Below are positions 17,232-30,783 of a stretch of 64,000 nt of DNA, in pieces (position 1 is the first letter of the stretch; the number at the start of each line of letters is the position of its first letter). Below the pieces are notes generated by a model. That model worked only from the letters and a program-made list of their open reading frames with translations, was not told the DNA's origin and did no database searches. A program made the translations under genes and the position numbers. This stretch comes from Synechococcus sp. A18-25c (GTDB lineage: Bacteria; Cyanobacteriota; Cyanobacteriia; PCC-6307; Cyanobiaceae): positions 496,001-560,000 of the forward strand of contig NZ_CP047957.1 in the NCBI RefSeq assembly GCF_014280035.1. The letters are read 5' to 3'.

Positions 17232-18479
17232 CTAGTGCGTCTTGGTAAGGGCTTCTCGCAGTTCTTCAGTAATTTCGCTGGGGTGAATCAACCAGGCTGT
17301 GGCCGCCGGTGTCGCCAGGCTGTTCACGAGTGGTGAGCACTGTTCGAGAGCTTGCAGATTGAACCCATCCCAGAGCCGCAGACCGCCGCGATAAGGGTGG
17401 TAGCCATGAATCTGATGGTGACGGAGCCCGCAGCAGAGTTCCGGGTCCAATCCTGCGCGGTCAGCACTGGTTTGCGCCATGGCTAAGAGTTCCAGTTGGG
17501 AGGATGAAGACAACTGACTCACGTCAAGGGCCTTAAACAGACGGCGACTGAGAAAACGGTCGCAGAGCTCTGCGAGCGGCTCGGGTGCCTCGTCTCTCCA
17601 GCGCTGCAAGTGATAGCCAGTGCGGATGTCGTCATTGGCGAGGTAGTAATCAAGATCCAGTTCTGAGGCATCCCATAACCAATGCCGCATCGTGTTGTCG
17701 GCCCAGACGCGATCAGGCCCCAGACGTCGGGCCTGACAGATCAGCTGCTCCAGTAACCAGTTGCAGACCACGTTCAGGCGGTGGTTGTAGACACTCCTGT
17801 ACATCAGGTTGCGCACCACGAGGTAGTGCTCAACGGCCATGAGGCCTTTGGGATGAATCGCCATTTCCCCGTCGGGGGCCAGGGTGATGGCAGCGAGAAT
17901 CCGTTCAAGATCGAGTTGGCCATAGCGGGCACCGGTGCTGTAGCTGTCGCGCAGCAAATAGTCGAGTCGGTCGCAATCCAACTGGCTGCTCACAAGCGCC
18001 TTGATCACACCGCGGCTAGAGCGACCATGCTCCAGCAGGTCTCCCACGGCTTCTGCTGTTCCTGTTGCGAAACACTCCAGCGGCGTTCTGATCTGAGGAT
18101 GGTCGCGGATGATCCGGGCGGACCATTGCTCGTGGTGCGTGCCGAACATCTCCTCGCCTGTGTGGCTGAGGGGGGCATGGCCGACATCGTGTAGTAATGC
18201 GGCTGCGTAAAGCACGCCCTTTTCGGATTCGAGCGAGGGGTCGAGTTCGCTCAGCCGGCTCATGGCGCGGCGTGCAATGGCGAATACCCCGATTGAGTGT
18301 GTGAACCGGCTGGATTCTGCGCCGTGGAATGTGAGGAAAGCTGGTCCGAGCTGACGGATGCGGCGAAGCCTCTGAAACGGGGCTGAATCAACCAGGGCAA
18401 GCACCATGGCCTCCGCTGGCTCATCACTGTCCAGGCTGATCCCATGGTGCAGAGGATCGTGATAAGTCCTCGAGGGCAT
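17232..18479 (-). CDS. HD-domain metal-dependent phosphohydrolase (dGTPase-like family)
   Basis: 415 residues. The N-terminal half holds a deoxynucleotide-triphosphohydrolase-like HD domain: SRFTHSIGVFAIARRAM, AALLHDVGHAPLSHTGEEMF for the metal-binding HD, and CDRLDYLLRDSYSTGARYG for the distal Asp. This matches the YdhJ/SAMHD1-like group (COG1078). Substrate is not predictable. It directly follows ctpA (one base between the genes) and precedes minC by about 30 bases, so ctpA, this gene and minCDE may be read together, though a functional link is not evident. Confidence 0.88.
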   Translation of the reverse strand: MPSRTYHDPLHHGISLDSDEPAEAMVLALVDSAPFQRLRRIRQLGPAFLTFHGAESSRFTHSIGVFAIARRAMSRLSELDPSLESEKGVLYAAALLHDVGHAPLSHTGEEMFGTHHEQWSARIIRDHPQIRTPLECFATGTAEAVGDLLEHGRSSRGVIKALVSSQLDCDRLDYLLRDSYSTGARYGQLDLERILAAITLAPDGEMAIHPKGLMAVEHYLVVRNLMYRSVYNHRLNVVCNWLLEQLICQARRLGPDRVWADNTMRHWLWDASELDLDYYLANDDIRTGYHLQRWRDEAPEPLAELCDRFLSRRLFKALDVSQLSSSSQLELLAMAQTSADRAGLDPELCCGLRHHQIHGYHPYRGGLRLWDGFNLQALEQCSPLVNSLATPAATAWLIHPSEITEELREALTKTH

Positions 18480-19814
18480 TCAGCTCTGTTCCTCGTCCAT
18501 GTGATCGAGCGTGGGGGCAGGTGATTCCTCTGCTACCTGACTGGCCTCCTGGTCGATCAGCAACTGCAGCGTGCGCTCTGCATCGCGTAGCCAGCGATCG
18601 CCTTCCCCTCCTGGGTTGAGTGGCTCAGGCCCATCGAGAATTTTGTCCGGTGTGATGCCTTGCCCCTGGATGTCGCGACCGCTTGGAGTTACGTAGCCGG
18701 CCACAGTCACCGCCAGGCCACTCCCATCACTGAGATTGGTGAGTGTCTGGATCAGTCCTTTCCCAAAGGTGTTGCTGCCAAGAAGAAGAGAACGCTCATC
18801 GTCCTGGAGTGCACCGGCAAGGATTTCACTGGCGCTTGCCGTCCCGCCATTCACAAGGGTCACCATTGGTCCTGAATAGAGAACCTCGGGCCCTGCCTGA
18901 ATCGGATCGGCAATCCCGTCTCGGTTGCGGGTCTCCACGATCGGTTGCTGATCCAGGAAGGCATCGGCAACTGCCAGACCAGCACTCACCAATCCGCCTG
19001 AGTTATTGCGCAAATCAAGGACCAGGCCTTCGACGTCTTTATCAGAAAGATCCTCAATCGCTTCACGCACCTGATCGGGCACGCTGTCACTGAATTGCGT
19101 GATGCGGATGTATCCGAGTGTGTGTGCATCACTGCGAAGGCGCCGGGTTCGCACAGGACGCAAATCAATGTTGCGGCGCTCCAGGGTCAGTTCCTCTGGG
19201 TCTCCCTGCGGTGGAAGAAGTGTGAGGACCACCTGAGTTCCGACCGATCCCCGTAGACGGGCAGCCGTTGTCTCCAGGCCAAGCGTCTCGACTGATTCAC
19301 CGTTAACCGCCAGCACTTCTGTGCCACTGATCACGTCAGCCTCAGCAGCAGGAGAACCCTCCAACGGAGCAATGACCACAATGGCGTTGCTGTCTTGCCG
19401 ATGTCCTAGTTGAAGGCCGACGCCACTGAGACTCCCTTCATTGCTGGCTTTCATCACGGCGTAGTCGTCAGGCCGAAGGAGCCGCGTATACGGATCGTCG
19501 AGCGGCGACAGCATCGTTTCGATGGCGCTGTAAGCCTGCTCACTTGTTTCAATCGTGTTCTCAAGAGCCTTTTGGCGGAGGCGTTTCCAGCGGATCCGAT
19601 CGAACTGGCCAGGGTCTAGGTATCCCTGGTTCACCAGACGCCAGCTTTCCACCACCAATTGCTGTGCATCGTTCAGCGCTAACGCGGGAGTGCCAGCCAA
19701 CAGCAGGATCAGTGTGATCACCATTGCTCCAGAGGCCAGACGCCGCAGGCGATCTGACCACCCGTTAACAGTCGGCAACATTGGCTTCATCCCGGTGCGT
19801 AACAGGAACGTCAT
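18480..19814 (-). CDS. ctpA: Carboxyl-terminal processing protease (S41 family)
   Basis: 444 residues from the ATG at 19814. CtpA-type enzymes in the thylakoid lumen or periplasm cut C-terminal extensions; one of them matures D1 of photosystem II. A signal peptide (hydrophobic run ending in AGTPALA) is followed by a PDZ domain and the S41 core with LVLDLRNNSGG, the serine in GTASASE and the lysine in TFGKG 25 residues later. These are the expected Ser/Lys dyad. Cyanobacteria carry several paralogues (CtpA, CtpB, CtpC), so D1 processing is likely but not proven. Alternative ATGs are at 19790 and 19781. It diverges from petB across about 30 bases. Confidence 0.9.
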   Translation of the reverse strand: MTFLLRTGMKPMLPTVNGWSDRLRRLASGAMVITLILLLAGTPALALNDAQQLVVESWRLVNQGYLDPGQFDRIRWKRLRQKALENTIETSEQAYSAIETMLSPLDDPYTRLLRPDDYAVMKASNEGSLSGVGLQLGHRQDSNAIVVIAPLEGSPAAEADVISGTEVLAVNGESVETLGLETTAARLRGSVGTQVVLTLLPPQGDPEELTLERRNIDLRPVRTRRLRSDAHTLGYIRITQFSDSVPDQVREAIEDLSDKDVEGLVLDLRNNSGGLVSAGLAVADAFLDQQPIVETRNRDGIADPIQAGPEVLYSGPMVTLVNGGTASASEILAGALQDDERSLLLGSNTFGKGLIQTLTNLSDGSGLAVTVAGYVTPSGRDIQGQGITPDKILDGPEPLNPGGEGDRWLRDAERTLQLLIDQEASQVAEESPAPTLDHMDEEQS

Positions 19815-19847
19815 CGGTAGACTCTCGCAATCCAAGCCCCCCTCTGC

Positions 19848-20504
19848 ATGGCGAACTCCTCACCTGTCTACGACTGGTTCCAGGAACGTCTTGAAATTCA
19901 GGACATTGCTGACGACATCAGCAGCAAGTACGTGCCCCCGCACGTCAACATCTTTTATTGCCTGGGCGGGATCACGCTTGTGTGCTTCCTGATCCAGTTC
20001 GCGACAGGGTTCGCGATGACCTTCTATTACAAGCCCACTGTTGCGGAGGCCTACAGCTCCGTTCAGTACCTGATGACAGATGTGAGCTTTGGCTGGTTGA
20101 TCCGTTCGGTACACCGCTGGAGCGCCTCCATGATGGTGCTCATGCTGATCCTCCACGTGTTCCGCGTCTACCTCACGGGCGGTTTCAAGCGTCCCCGTGA
20201 GCTCACCTGGGTCACCGGGGTGACCATGGCTGTGATCACGGTGTCCTTCGGAGTGACGGGCTATTCACTCCCCTGGGATCAAGTCGGTTACTGGGCTGTG
20301 AAAATCGTGTCTGGAGTTCCCGCGGCAATCCCTGTGATCGGCGACTTCATGGTTGAGCTGCTTCGCGGCGGCGAAAGCGTTGGTCAGTCAACTTTGACTC
20401 GCTTCTACAGCCTGCACACCTTCGTGATGCCTTGGTTGCTGGCCGTCTTCATGCTCATGCACTTCCTGATGATTCGGAAGCAGGGCATTTCCGGTCCCTT
20501 GTGA
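19848..20504 (+). CDS. petB: Cytochrome b6
   Basis: 218 residues. Cytochrome b6 carries the two b-haems and haem c' of the cytochrome b6f complex. The haem ligands are His89 and His103 on one helix and His190 and His205 on another, with the required 14- and 15-residue spacings, and Cys38 in FYCLGG attaches haem c'. Four membrane helices are visible. Full length. It is followed 75 bases later by petD, the normal operon order. Confidence 0.99.
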   Translation: MANSSPVYDWFQERLEIQDIADDISSKYVPPHVNIFYCLGGITLVCFLIQFATGFAMTFYYKPTVAEAYSSVQYLMTDVSFGWLIRSVHRWSASMMVLMLILHVFRVYLTGGFKRPRELTWVTGVTMAVITVSFGVTGYSLPWDQVGYWAVKIVSGVPAAIPVIGDFMVELLRGGESVGQSTLTRFYSLHTFVMPWLLAVFMLMHFLMIRKQGISGPL

Positions 20505-20579
20505 TCCGTTTCAGTCTTTAAGTCACAAGTGCTCAGCTTGATTGATCTGTTTAAGGTTTCAACAACACCCACTTGATCC

Positions 20580-21062
20580 ATGCACATTCTCAAGAAGCCG
20601 GATCTTTCTGATCCCAAGATGCGCGCCAAGCTCGCCAAGGGCATGGGGCACAACTATTACGGCGAGCCAGCCTGGCCGAACGACCTGCTTTATATCTTTC
20701 CGGTCGTGATTTTGGGAACCATTGCCTGCATCGTGGGCTTGGCTGTGCTCGATCCGGCCATGCTTGGCGACAAGGCCGATCCCTTCGCAACCCCCCTGGA
20801 AATTCTTCCCGAGTGGTATCTCTATCCGGTGTTCCAGATTCTGCGTGTCGTGCCCAACAAGCTTCTGGGTATTGCTCTGCAAACGCTGATTCCTCTGGGT
20901 CTGATGCTGGTCCCCTTCATTGAGAGCTTCAACAAGTTTCAAAACCCTTTCCGCCGCCCCGTGGCCATGGCTGTGTTCCTCTTTGGCACGGCCACCACGA
21001 TTTACCTCGGCATCGGCGCAGCTCTCCCTATCGACAAGTCCTTGACACTTGGCTTGTTCTGA
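20580..21062 (+). CDS. petD: Cytochrome b6f complex subunit IV
   Basis: 160 residues with three membrane helices. Subunit IV completes the cytochrome b fold and contributes to the plastoquinol site; the PEWY motif is at residues 77-80 ([15 protein letters not shown]). The start [12 protein letters not shown] is standard. A rho-independent terminator lies about 40 bases downstream. Confidence 0.99.
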   Translation: MHILKKPDLSDPKMRAKLAKGMGHNYYGEPAWPNDLLYIFPVVILGTIACIVGLAVLDPAMLGDKADPFATPLEILPEWYLYPVFQILRVVPNKLLGIALQTLIPLGLMLVPFIESFNKFQNPFRRPVAMAVFLFGTATTIYLGIGAALPIDKSLTLGLF

Positions 21063-21100
21063 TCAGGTTCAGTGCTGACCTAATCCCTTTTTCAACAAAA

Positions 21101-21126
21101 AGCCTGGCCATTGCCGGGCTTTTTTT
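21101..21126 (+). terminator. Rho-independent terminator of petB-petD
   Basis: Stem AGCCTGGC paired with GCCGGGCT (one G-T pair), loop CATT, followed by a run of six T, 38 bases after the petD stop. Confidence 0.9.
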
Positions 21127-21193
21127 ATGTCGATTGCCCTGACTTCACCGCATCGGCTCCCCCGTTGGATGCCATGGCCGATCGCTCTGATCT

Positions 21194-22666
21194 TCAGGTC
21201 TCCCCTGGTTCTGGCACGGCACCATCGTCCAGATCGAGCAACAGAACATCGTCGGGTTTCACGCGCAGAAAGTGATGGAGAAGCAGAAATCCCACAATGG
21301 TCCAGGTTTGGTAAGTCCTGGACTGTTGTCCGACCCATGTTCCGGTTGGTCCATCGAAGTATTCCGCCCATTGTTGCCTGGGCAGCTGATTGAGATGACT
21401 CCAGTACGACTCCTCCAGCAGAGCCTTCATCTGCCCCATCAGCAGCACATCAGCGTGGGGGTGACGACGTTCATGGAGAAGGATTGAACTGCCGAAGAAC
21501 CACAGCAGACTGGGCCAGTGACCTCCGTTGTGATAGCTCCATGGCCAGTTCTTGGGGTCAGAGCCTGTCTTGTTCTGCCATTCGAGACTGTCCATCGGGG
21601 GATGACAGATCCGCATGGGCATCTCAGCCATGAGATGGTCCCGGTTGTGCAAGGTGAGCCTGAACAGAGCCCGTTGCTGAGGCGCTGTTAACAAGCCGAA
21701 GAGGCAGCCGAGTGAATTGCCAAGGCTGTAAAACCTGAAATCGGGTCTGCCGGTTCGCATGTTGCCGATCAGATAGCCACCACGGTTTTCCAGCCAGTCC
21801 TGCAGCCAATCAGGAATCACCTGGGGTTGAACATTGAATTCATTCTGGTGCTGGTTTTCTCCGTACTGTTCCGTCGGACGGCGACGCAGCACCTGCATGG
21901 TCTTGCTGGTGACCCAGTAGTGCTTGAGCAGAAACTGGCGCAGGTCGTGCACCCACTGACGCGTGAGCACGAGCCGTTGATCCAGCAGTCGGCTGCCCTG
22001 ATGCTTTCTCCCCAGTTCCATCAGCTGAGTGCAGCAGCGCAGCGATCCATACAGCAGCACTTCCACTTCCAATGGAGCTCCCCAGACATCCATGGGTCGA
22101 TCAATCATGAAGGCACAGTCCGGAACAAAAAGAACGGGTGTGCCTTCAAAGGTGGGGTGAAGCACCAGATCCAGAAGCAGTTGCACGCCGCGTTGCACTG
22201 CCTGACTTGAGGCGAAGTCTTCGTCTCCGCTTGATTTCACATACATCCAGCACAGCACGGGCCACCAGAGGCTGGCGTCCACCGATGTGATGCGACCGAT
22301 TGATCGTTGTCCGTAGTCAGCGATCAGCTGTCCCTTCTCTTCGACAAAGGAGGTCGGGAAGACACCTCGCGTCTGATAGGTGGTGCTTTGCAGATCCAGA
22401 CAGATGCTCAGGAACTGGCGAACGATGTCAAACCGCTTCTGGGTCAGCAGATACAGCATGACGGGAACGTTGTCCCGCAGGAAGATTTCGCCGTAGTTGG
22501 CTGCTTCGTCGTGGCGAGGGTGTTCCAGTGCGGCAACACTTCCGGCCAGCTGACCTTTCACTGGGACCAGCGTCCGCTCGAAGTGCTCGCGCGCCTTCTG
22601 CACCACTTGATCTTCTTTGGAGCTGGGACGAACACGCTGGTTTTGCTGGCTGAACCGTCCTGCCAT
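21194..22666 (-). CDS. Alkaline/neutral invertase (GH100)
   Basis: 490 residues. GH100 invertases split sucrose into glucose and fructose in the cytosol. The family segments AANYGEIFLRDNVPVMLYLL, YGQRSIGRITSVDASLWWPVL, EFNVQPQVIPDWL and WPWSYHNGGHWPSLLWF are intact, and length is normal for cyanobacterial and plant enzymes. No signal peptide. Placement behind petD on the opposite strand is a convergent arrangement. In salt-stressed marine cyanobacteria sucrose is a compatible solute, so a role in its turnover is plausible. Confidence 0.92.
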   Translation of the reverse strand: MAGRFSQQNQRVRPSSKEDQVVQKAREHFERTLVPVKGQLAGSVAALEHPRHDEAANYGEIFLRDNVPVMLYLLTQKRFDIVRQFLSICLDLQSTTYQTRGVFPTSFVEEKGQLIADYGQRSIGRITSVDASLWWPVLCWMYVKSSGDEDFASSQAVQRGVQLLLDLVLHPTFEGTPVLFVPDCAFMIDRPMDVWGAPLEVEVLLYGSLRCCTQLMELGRKHQGSRLLDQRLVLTRQWVHDLRQFLLKHYWVTSKTMQVLRRRPTEQYGENQHQNEFNVQPQVIPDWLQDWLENRGGYLIGNMRTGRPDFRFYSLGNSLGCLFGLLTAPQQRALFRLTLHNRDHLMAEMPMRICHPPMDSLEWQNKTGSDPKNWPWSYHNGGHWPSLLWFFGSSILLHERRHPHADVLLMGQMKALLEESYWSHLNQLPRQQWAEYFDGPTGTWVGQQSRTYQTWTIVGFLLLHHFLRVKPDDVLLLDLDDGAVPEPGET

Positions 22667-23333
22667 GACTGCACTTCATACATCTGAAACGTAGTGATGG
22701 CGACAGATGTCGGCAGTGGAAGCAACCCTTGAGAAAGGGGAGGGGGTTGCGAGTGGGGGAGTAGTTGGGTTATGGTTTTGGACTGCGCGGGAGGCCAAAG
22801 CCTGAAGCGCAGCTTCTGAACGTGAAGAGCGCGAGCTTGTAGTGTTTAGAAGTGCTTACGAGGCCAAGAGGGAGCGATCCCACGGTGTTGTAAGTTCTAC
22901 AAGCGGCCGGGAGGCCGCACCGCCAACCGCTCCTGAGAGGGGGCGCGAAGGCAGAACCTGGACAATCGAAAAGTTTAGGAACTGACGCTTTCATCGCGTC
23001 AAAGTCTGCGAGATGCATCGCGAGATGTGTGTCGCAGTTTTGATGAATGAGCGATGAAGGTGTGAGGTCCCGTCAACAATTATTCGTTGCAGAGAAGCAT
23101 CGTGCTTGCAACTTGAAAGTTTTCACGAGCTTTGAAGTTGTCGGTGTGCGCGATGTTGAGCAACAACCGGATCTGAGATCCTGGAAAGTCATTGAAAGAG
23201 AAATCTAGAGATGCACTCTTAAGAACCCTTTCTGTGTCAGCGGGAAGGAGGCCTCAACTGTTGCCAGTGAAAACTGAGCAATGGGTGACGCAAATCATTT
23301 TGAGGAAGTGAAAGCTTCTAAGAGGAAATGATC
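22667..23333 (+). promoter_or_regulatory. Long rRNA operon upstream region, no gene
   Basis: About 670 bases without a convincing gene. It contains a candidate promoter with TTGCGA at 22747-22752, 17 bases, and TTATGG at 22770-22775, and small repeats such as GAAGCGCAGCTTC near 22803. An open frame on the minus strand (22770-23018) has no family features and is probably spurious. The 3' part must hold the processed leader that pairs around 16S. The promoter is a guess from spacing alone. Confidence 0.4.
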
Positions 23334-24818
<1,485 letters not shown>

Positions 24819-25006
24819 ACAGGGAGACAACACAATGATTTTGATGCCTGAGTACTTTTATTCTTAGGCCGAAATCCTGTCACCTTAGGTCGATCGGTAC
24901 CTCAGCATTAAGAGCAGTGATTGATGAGTAATCATCAAGAGACTGAAGGAGATGTTCAGTTCCTAAACTTTGTCTAGGTCACACCCCACAAGGGTTGAGT
25001 CTTCCT

Positions 25007-25080
<74 letters not shown>

Positions 25081-25089
25081 TTCGGTGTT

Positions 25090-25162
25090 GGGGGTTTAGC
25101 TCAGTTGGTAGAGCGCCTGCTTTGCAAGCAGGATGTCAGGAGTTCGAGTCTCCTAACCTCCA
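25090..25162 (+). tRNA. tRNA-Ala (TGC anticodon) in the 16S-23S spacer
   Basis: A 73-nt cloverleaf with acceptor GGGGGTT/AACCTCC (one G-T pair), anticodon loop TTTGCAA giving TGC, and T loop AGTTCGAGTCT. It lies nine bases after tRNA-Ile, the standard order. Confidence 0.97.
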
Positions 25163-25551
25163 CTGACCGAACTTAATCTCCATCTTCTGAACAGTGGAAG
25201 GTGAACTCGTAGGTGTGTGATTTAGATGTGTCCGCTGGCATGAACTCAGCTTCCTGTCATTCCAAATGATGAGTGTTTGCTTTGAATTTGGTTGATAAGA
25301 TGCTGGGCTCGAACTGAGCGATCAGTTTGATGTCTAGCAGAACCTTGACAACTGCATAGGTGAGTCTGGAAAGAATAAAGCATCTCTCATGGATGCATCA
25401 TTCTTTGATGAATGATGTCAATTCTTGAGCAAGAGCCGAGACTCCATCACGTTCTTCTGATTGTGTCGAGCAATCAGGAGTTTGATTATTGATTTAGTAA
25501 TAAATCAGTGAGAATCCGTTTCAACGACGGCAAGCGTGTTGGAGATTATAT
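25163..25551 (+). other. tRNA-Ala to 23S spacer, with boxA
   Basis: 389 bases without a gene. At 25340-25358 it carries GAACCTTGACAACTGCATA, the conserved cyanobacterial spacer element resembling boxA used for rRNA antitermination. The inverted repeat TGATTTAGTAATAAATCA (about 25489-25506) lies just upstream of the 23S start and may be part of the 23S processing stem. Confidence 0.6.
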
Positions 25552-28416
<2,865 letters not shown>

Positions 28417-28531
28417 TTCATTTGGCTCTTGTCTGAGGCAAGTTTTATTCAATCGAGACCATCATCTGAAGCGAAAGTGGAGGGTGATGACCTATGCAGT
28501 TCTCAGGGTTCAACCTTGGGAATGTTTTCTA

Positions 28532-28649
28532 TCCTGGTGTCCATGGCGCTGTGGTCCCACTCCGATCCATCTCGAACTCGGTTGTGAAACGCAGCAGCGG
28601 CGACGATATTTGGGGGGTAGCCCCCTGAGAAAATAGCTCGATGCCAGGT
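28532..28649 (+). rRNA. rrf: 5S ribosomal RNA
   Basis: About 118 nt with terminal stem TCCTGGTGTC / GATGCCAGGT, the loop with CCACTCCGATCCATCTCGAACTC and the usual GTGAAAC. It is 115 bases after 23S, completing 16S-Ile-Ala-23S-5S. Confidence 0.95.
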
Positions 28650-28681
28650 AAAACATTCTGATCACGGACGTGATCCAAAGA

Positions 28682-28711
28682 AAGCCATCCCGCTGTGGGG
28701 TGGCTTTTTTT
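28682..28711 (+). terminator. Rho-independent terminator of the rRNA operon
   Basis: A ten-base-pair stem AAGCCATCCC paired with GGGGTGGCTT (loop GCTGT, one T-G pair), followed by a T-run, about 32 bases after 5S. Confidence 0.92.
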
Positions 28712-28761
28712 GTGCCTCAACGCGCTAGTTTGAGTTGAGGTTTCTAGGTTTGAGCGAATTC

Positions 28762-29700
28762 ATGCCTAAAAAAAGGCTACTGATTCGTCGATTCGTTCGA
28801 TCTCTTTGGAAGGCTTATCTCCGGTGGGCTGATGCTGACTGTGTGGATCTCAGTGCGGCGTTTGCGTATTACACCTTGCAGTCGATTTTTCCGATCCTTC
28901 TGATTACGTTATCTGTGGCATCTTGGCTGCTTGGTCGCCAGCAGAATTTGGATGATCAAATTATTAGTTATGCCAGTGGTTTGTTGCCTCCTACGGCCGT
29001 CTCTATCGTGAAACAAACTACGGAGAAGTTGGTGCAGCAAGGCTTCGGAGCTGGATTGCTTGGCGCCGGTGTGCTGCTTGTGACAGCTGGTAATGCTTAT
29101 CTCACGTTGCAACGCGGGGCTGATCGTTTGTGGAGTGATGTGCTGCAACCTCTTCCCAATGCGTTGCCACTCGGTGCACAGGCTTATCAATTCGTACGCG
29201 TCAGAATCGAAGCTTTTTTTGTCGTCATCCTGGTTGGAGTGCTTGTTGTTATTGATCAGATCAGCGCCAATCTGCGGATGTTGCCTGCAGCACTGATGAC
29301 TGAGCTAGGGCAATCTTTGCCTTGGCTCGGAGATCTGCTTTCGGACATTCCTGTGCTCCAGTTTGGTCGCCTATTGATTCCTTTTGTGGGTTTTTCGGCG
29401 ATGGCATTGCTTTTGCAATTTCTTTTGCCAAGTCGACGTGTGCCCTTCTCTCCACTGATTCCTGGTTCGTTGTTGATTGGCTTTCTTTTGACAATGTTGA
29501 ATCTGGCTGTCAGCCGAAGCATTTTGTCGCTGGGTGCTCGATTTCAAGCGTATGGAGTGATTGGAGGTGTACTGGTTTTGACCTTGTGGGTCTGGATGGT
29601 TGGCGTTGTGATTTATTTCGGACAGTGTTGGAGTGTTGAGTTGGCCAACATGCGAAAGAATAAGGACGGTGATCCGCTCCTCAAGCTCAGCCAAAACTGA
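28762..29700 (+). CDS. YihY/BrkB-family inner-membrane protein
   Basis: 312 residues from the ATG at 28762. The family (once called ribonuclease BN, wrongly) comprises six-helix membrane proteins of unknown transport or envelope function. Visible features are the helix start DLSAAFAYYTLQSIFPILLI, the conserved GLLGAGVLLVTAGNAY, the LPSRRVPFSPLIPGSLLIGFLL region and the C-terminal GQCWSVELANM. The frame opens earlier, at a TTG at 28735. Codon use is visibly more A/T-rich than most neighbours. It is the first gene after the rRNA terminator, and a zinc-ribbon membrane protein follows 47 bases later. Confidence 0.85.
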   Translation: MPKKRLLIRRFVRSLWKAYLRWADADCVDLSAAFAYYTLQSIFPILLITLSVASWLLGRQQNLDDQIISYASGLLPPTAVSIVKQTTEKLVQQGFGAGLLGAGVLLVTAGNAYLTLQRGADRLWSDVLQPLPNALPLGAQAYQFVRVRIEAFFVVILVGVLVVIDQISANLRMLPAALMTELGQSLPWLGDLLSDIPVLQFGRLLIPFVGFSAMALLLQFLLPSRRVPFSPLIPGSLLIGFLLTMLNLAVSRSILSLGARFQAYGVIGGVLVLTLWVWMVGVVIYFGQCWSVELANMRKNKDGDPLLKLSQN

Positions 29701-29747
29701 CGTCAATCGATGATCATGTCACCAAGCCTTTGAAGGAGTGAATTGGC

Positions 29748-30098
29748 ATGGGTCGCGTGTCTCCGCTGATTTGGCTGCTCGCTTTGCTGTTGTTGTTGCC
29801 CACAGCCGCTGGTCGCGCGCTGATCGATGTGTTGGGCGGGCTCGCGCTGGTTGTGCTGGCTCTGCCTCTCCTTCTCGGAGGCTTGGGATGGATTGGCTGG
29901 AAGTTGATCCAAAGCAGGATGCAGGTTTGCCCTGCCTGCGGCGCGGCAACCTTGCAGCGTTCACCAACTTGCCCCGTCTGTGGCAGCGCCATGCCGATTC
30001 CCAACCGTTCAAGTGACGGTGCTGCCAGCGTTGATGCTGTCTCAACACCCGCCAGCTCCGCCACGATCGACATCACAGCTGAAGACGTGGAGTCTTGA
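29748..30098 (+). CDS. Membrane-anchored zinc-ribbon protein
   Basis: 116 residues. An AAGGAG site lies nine bases before the ATG. Two hydrophobic helices (PLIWLLALLLLLPTAAGR and LGGLALVVLALPLLLGGLG) are followed by a cytosolic zinc ribbon CPACGAATLQRSPTCPVCG (two CX2C pairs) and a Ser/Ala-rich tail. It probably binds a partner protein or nucleic acid at the membrane face. No family name is clear to me. It converges on the DUF2834-like gene. Confidence 0.75.
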   Translation: MGRVSPLIWLLALLLLLPTAAGRALIDVLGGLALVVLALPLLLGGLGWIGWKLIQSRMQVCPACGAATLQRSPTCPVCGSAMPIPNRSSDGAASVDAVSTPASSATIDITAEDVES

Positions 30099-30109
30099 TG
30101 TCGCTCTGT

Positions 30110-30466
30110 TCAGTTCGCTGTTTCGGCTGCGTCGAGTTCTTGCAGCCGACGTTCACGCAGGTGCAAGAACAAGGGTCCGCCGCAAGCAAATGACACCGTC
30201 ACACACAAGATCAATGTCATCCACCATCCACGCACTTGAAGACGTCGCCCTTCGACGCCGATCCAAATCGTGAACGCTGATGCTGCAATCAGGAGATCTC
30301 GACTCAGGGATCGTGAAGCGGCCGTCAGATTGGCGTCATGGATGAAGCTTGGTAAGTCAAATCCTGGGCTTGCGGCCGCTTGCATGAACTCCAGATTCGC
30401 TTGCCAAGGCAAGATCGCTCCCAGCAAAGCAAGAGCGAGATAGCTCCAGGTCAAAGCGCTACGCAT
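30110..30466 (-). CDS. DUF2834-like small membrane protein
   Basis: 118 residues from the ATG at 30466, overlapping the end of xseB by eight bases. Three hydrophobic stretches are visible (SALTWSYLALALLGAILPW, DLLIAASAFTIWIGVEG, WWMTLILCVTVSFACGGPLFL), with a polar loop PGFDLPSFIHDANLTAA between the first two. The order of helices and the PWQANLEFM start are those of DUF2834 proteins, whose function is unknown. The overlap suggests co-transcription with xseA and xseB. Confidence 0.7.
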   Translation of the reverse strand: MRSALTWSYLALALLGAILPWQANLEFMQAAASPGFDLPSFIHDANLTAASRSLSRDLLIAASAFTIWIGVEGRRLQVRGWWMTLILCVTVSFACGGPLFLHLRERRLQELDAAETAN

Positions 30467-30740
30467 CCTGTTGTTGCTCAAGAGGTTGGGTTTCCAACGT
30501 ATCCGGATTGAGTTCCAAAACGCTTTGCTCCACATCGCTCAACAGGGCTTGGCAGCGTTGCAGATAGATCTCTGCACGCTGATGGCTGCTCTGAAGATCC
30601 GACAAGGGTAAGGAGTCGTCTTGAAGTTTCACCAGCAGGAGGTCGAGAGCCTGAAAGGCTTCCTCATAGGTCAGCGCTTGAGCTTCCTTGGTCCATGTGG
30701 CGGCCAAGTCGTTGTTGGTGGATTTGGATTTCTTGGGCAT
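30459..30740 (-). CDS. xseB: Exodeoxyribonuclease VII small subunit
   Basis: 93 residues from the ATG at 30740 (MPKKSKSTNND). XseB binds in several copies to XseA to form the ATP-independent single-strand exonuclease VII. The conserved helical part is LTYEEAFQALDLLLVKLQDDSLPLSDL and the later AEIYLQRCQALLSDVEQSV, which form its dimeric helical hairpin. It follows xseA after 43 bases. Confidence 0.9.
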   Translation of the reverse strand: MPKKSKSTNNDLAATWTKEAQALTYEEAFQALDLLLVKLQDDSLPLSDLQSSHQRAEIYLQRCQALLSDVEQSVLELNPDTLETQPLEQQQDA

Positions 30741-30783
30741 CAAACACAACCGTCAGGATGTGGGTAGTTAGAGGTTGCCTCGG

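Noticed and set aside
22770-23018. Minus-strand open frame of 82 codons in the rRNA leader
   Set aside because: No family features, no ribosome site, lies in a non-coding leader.
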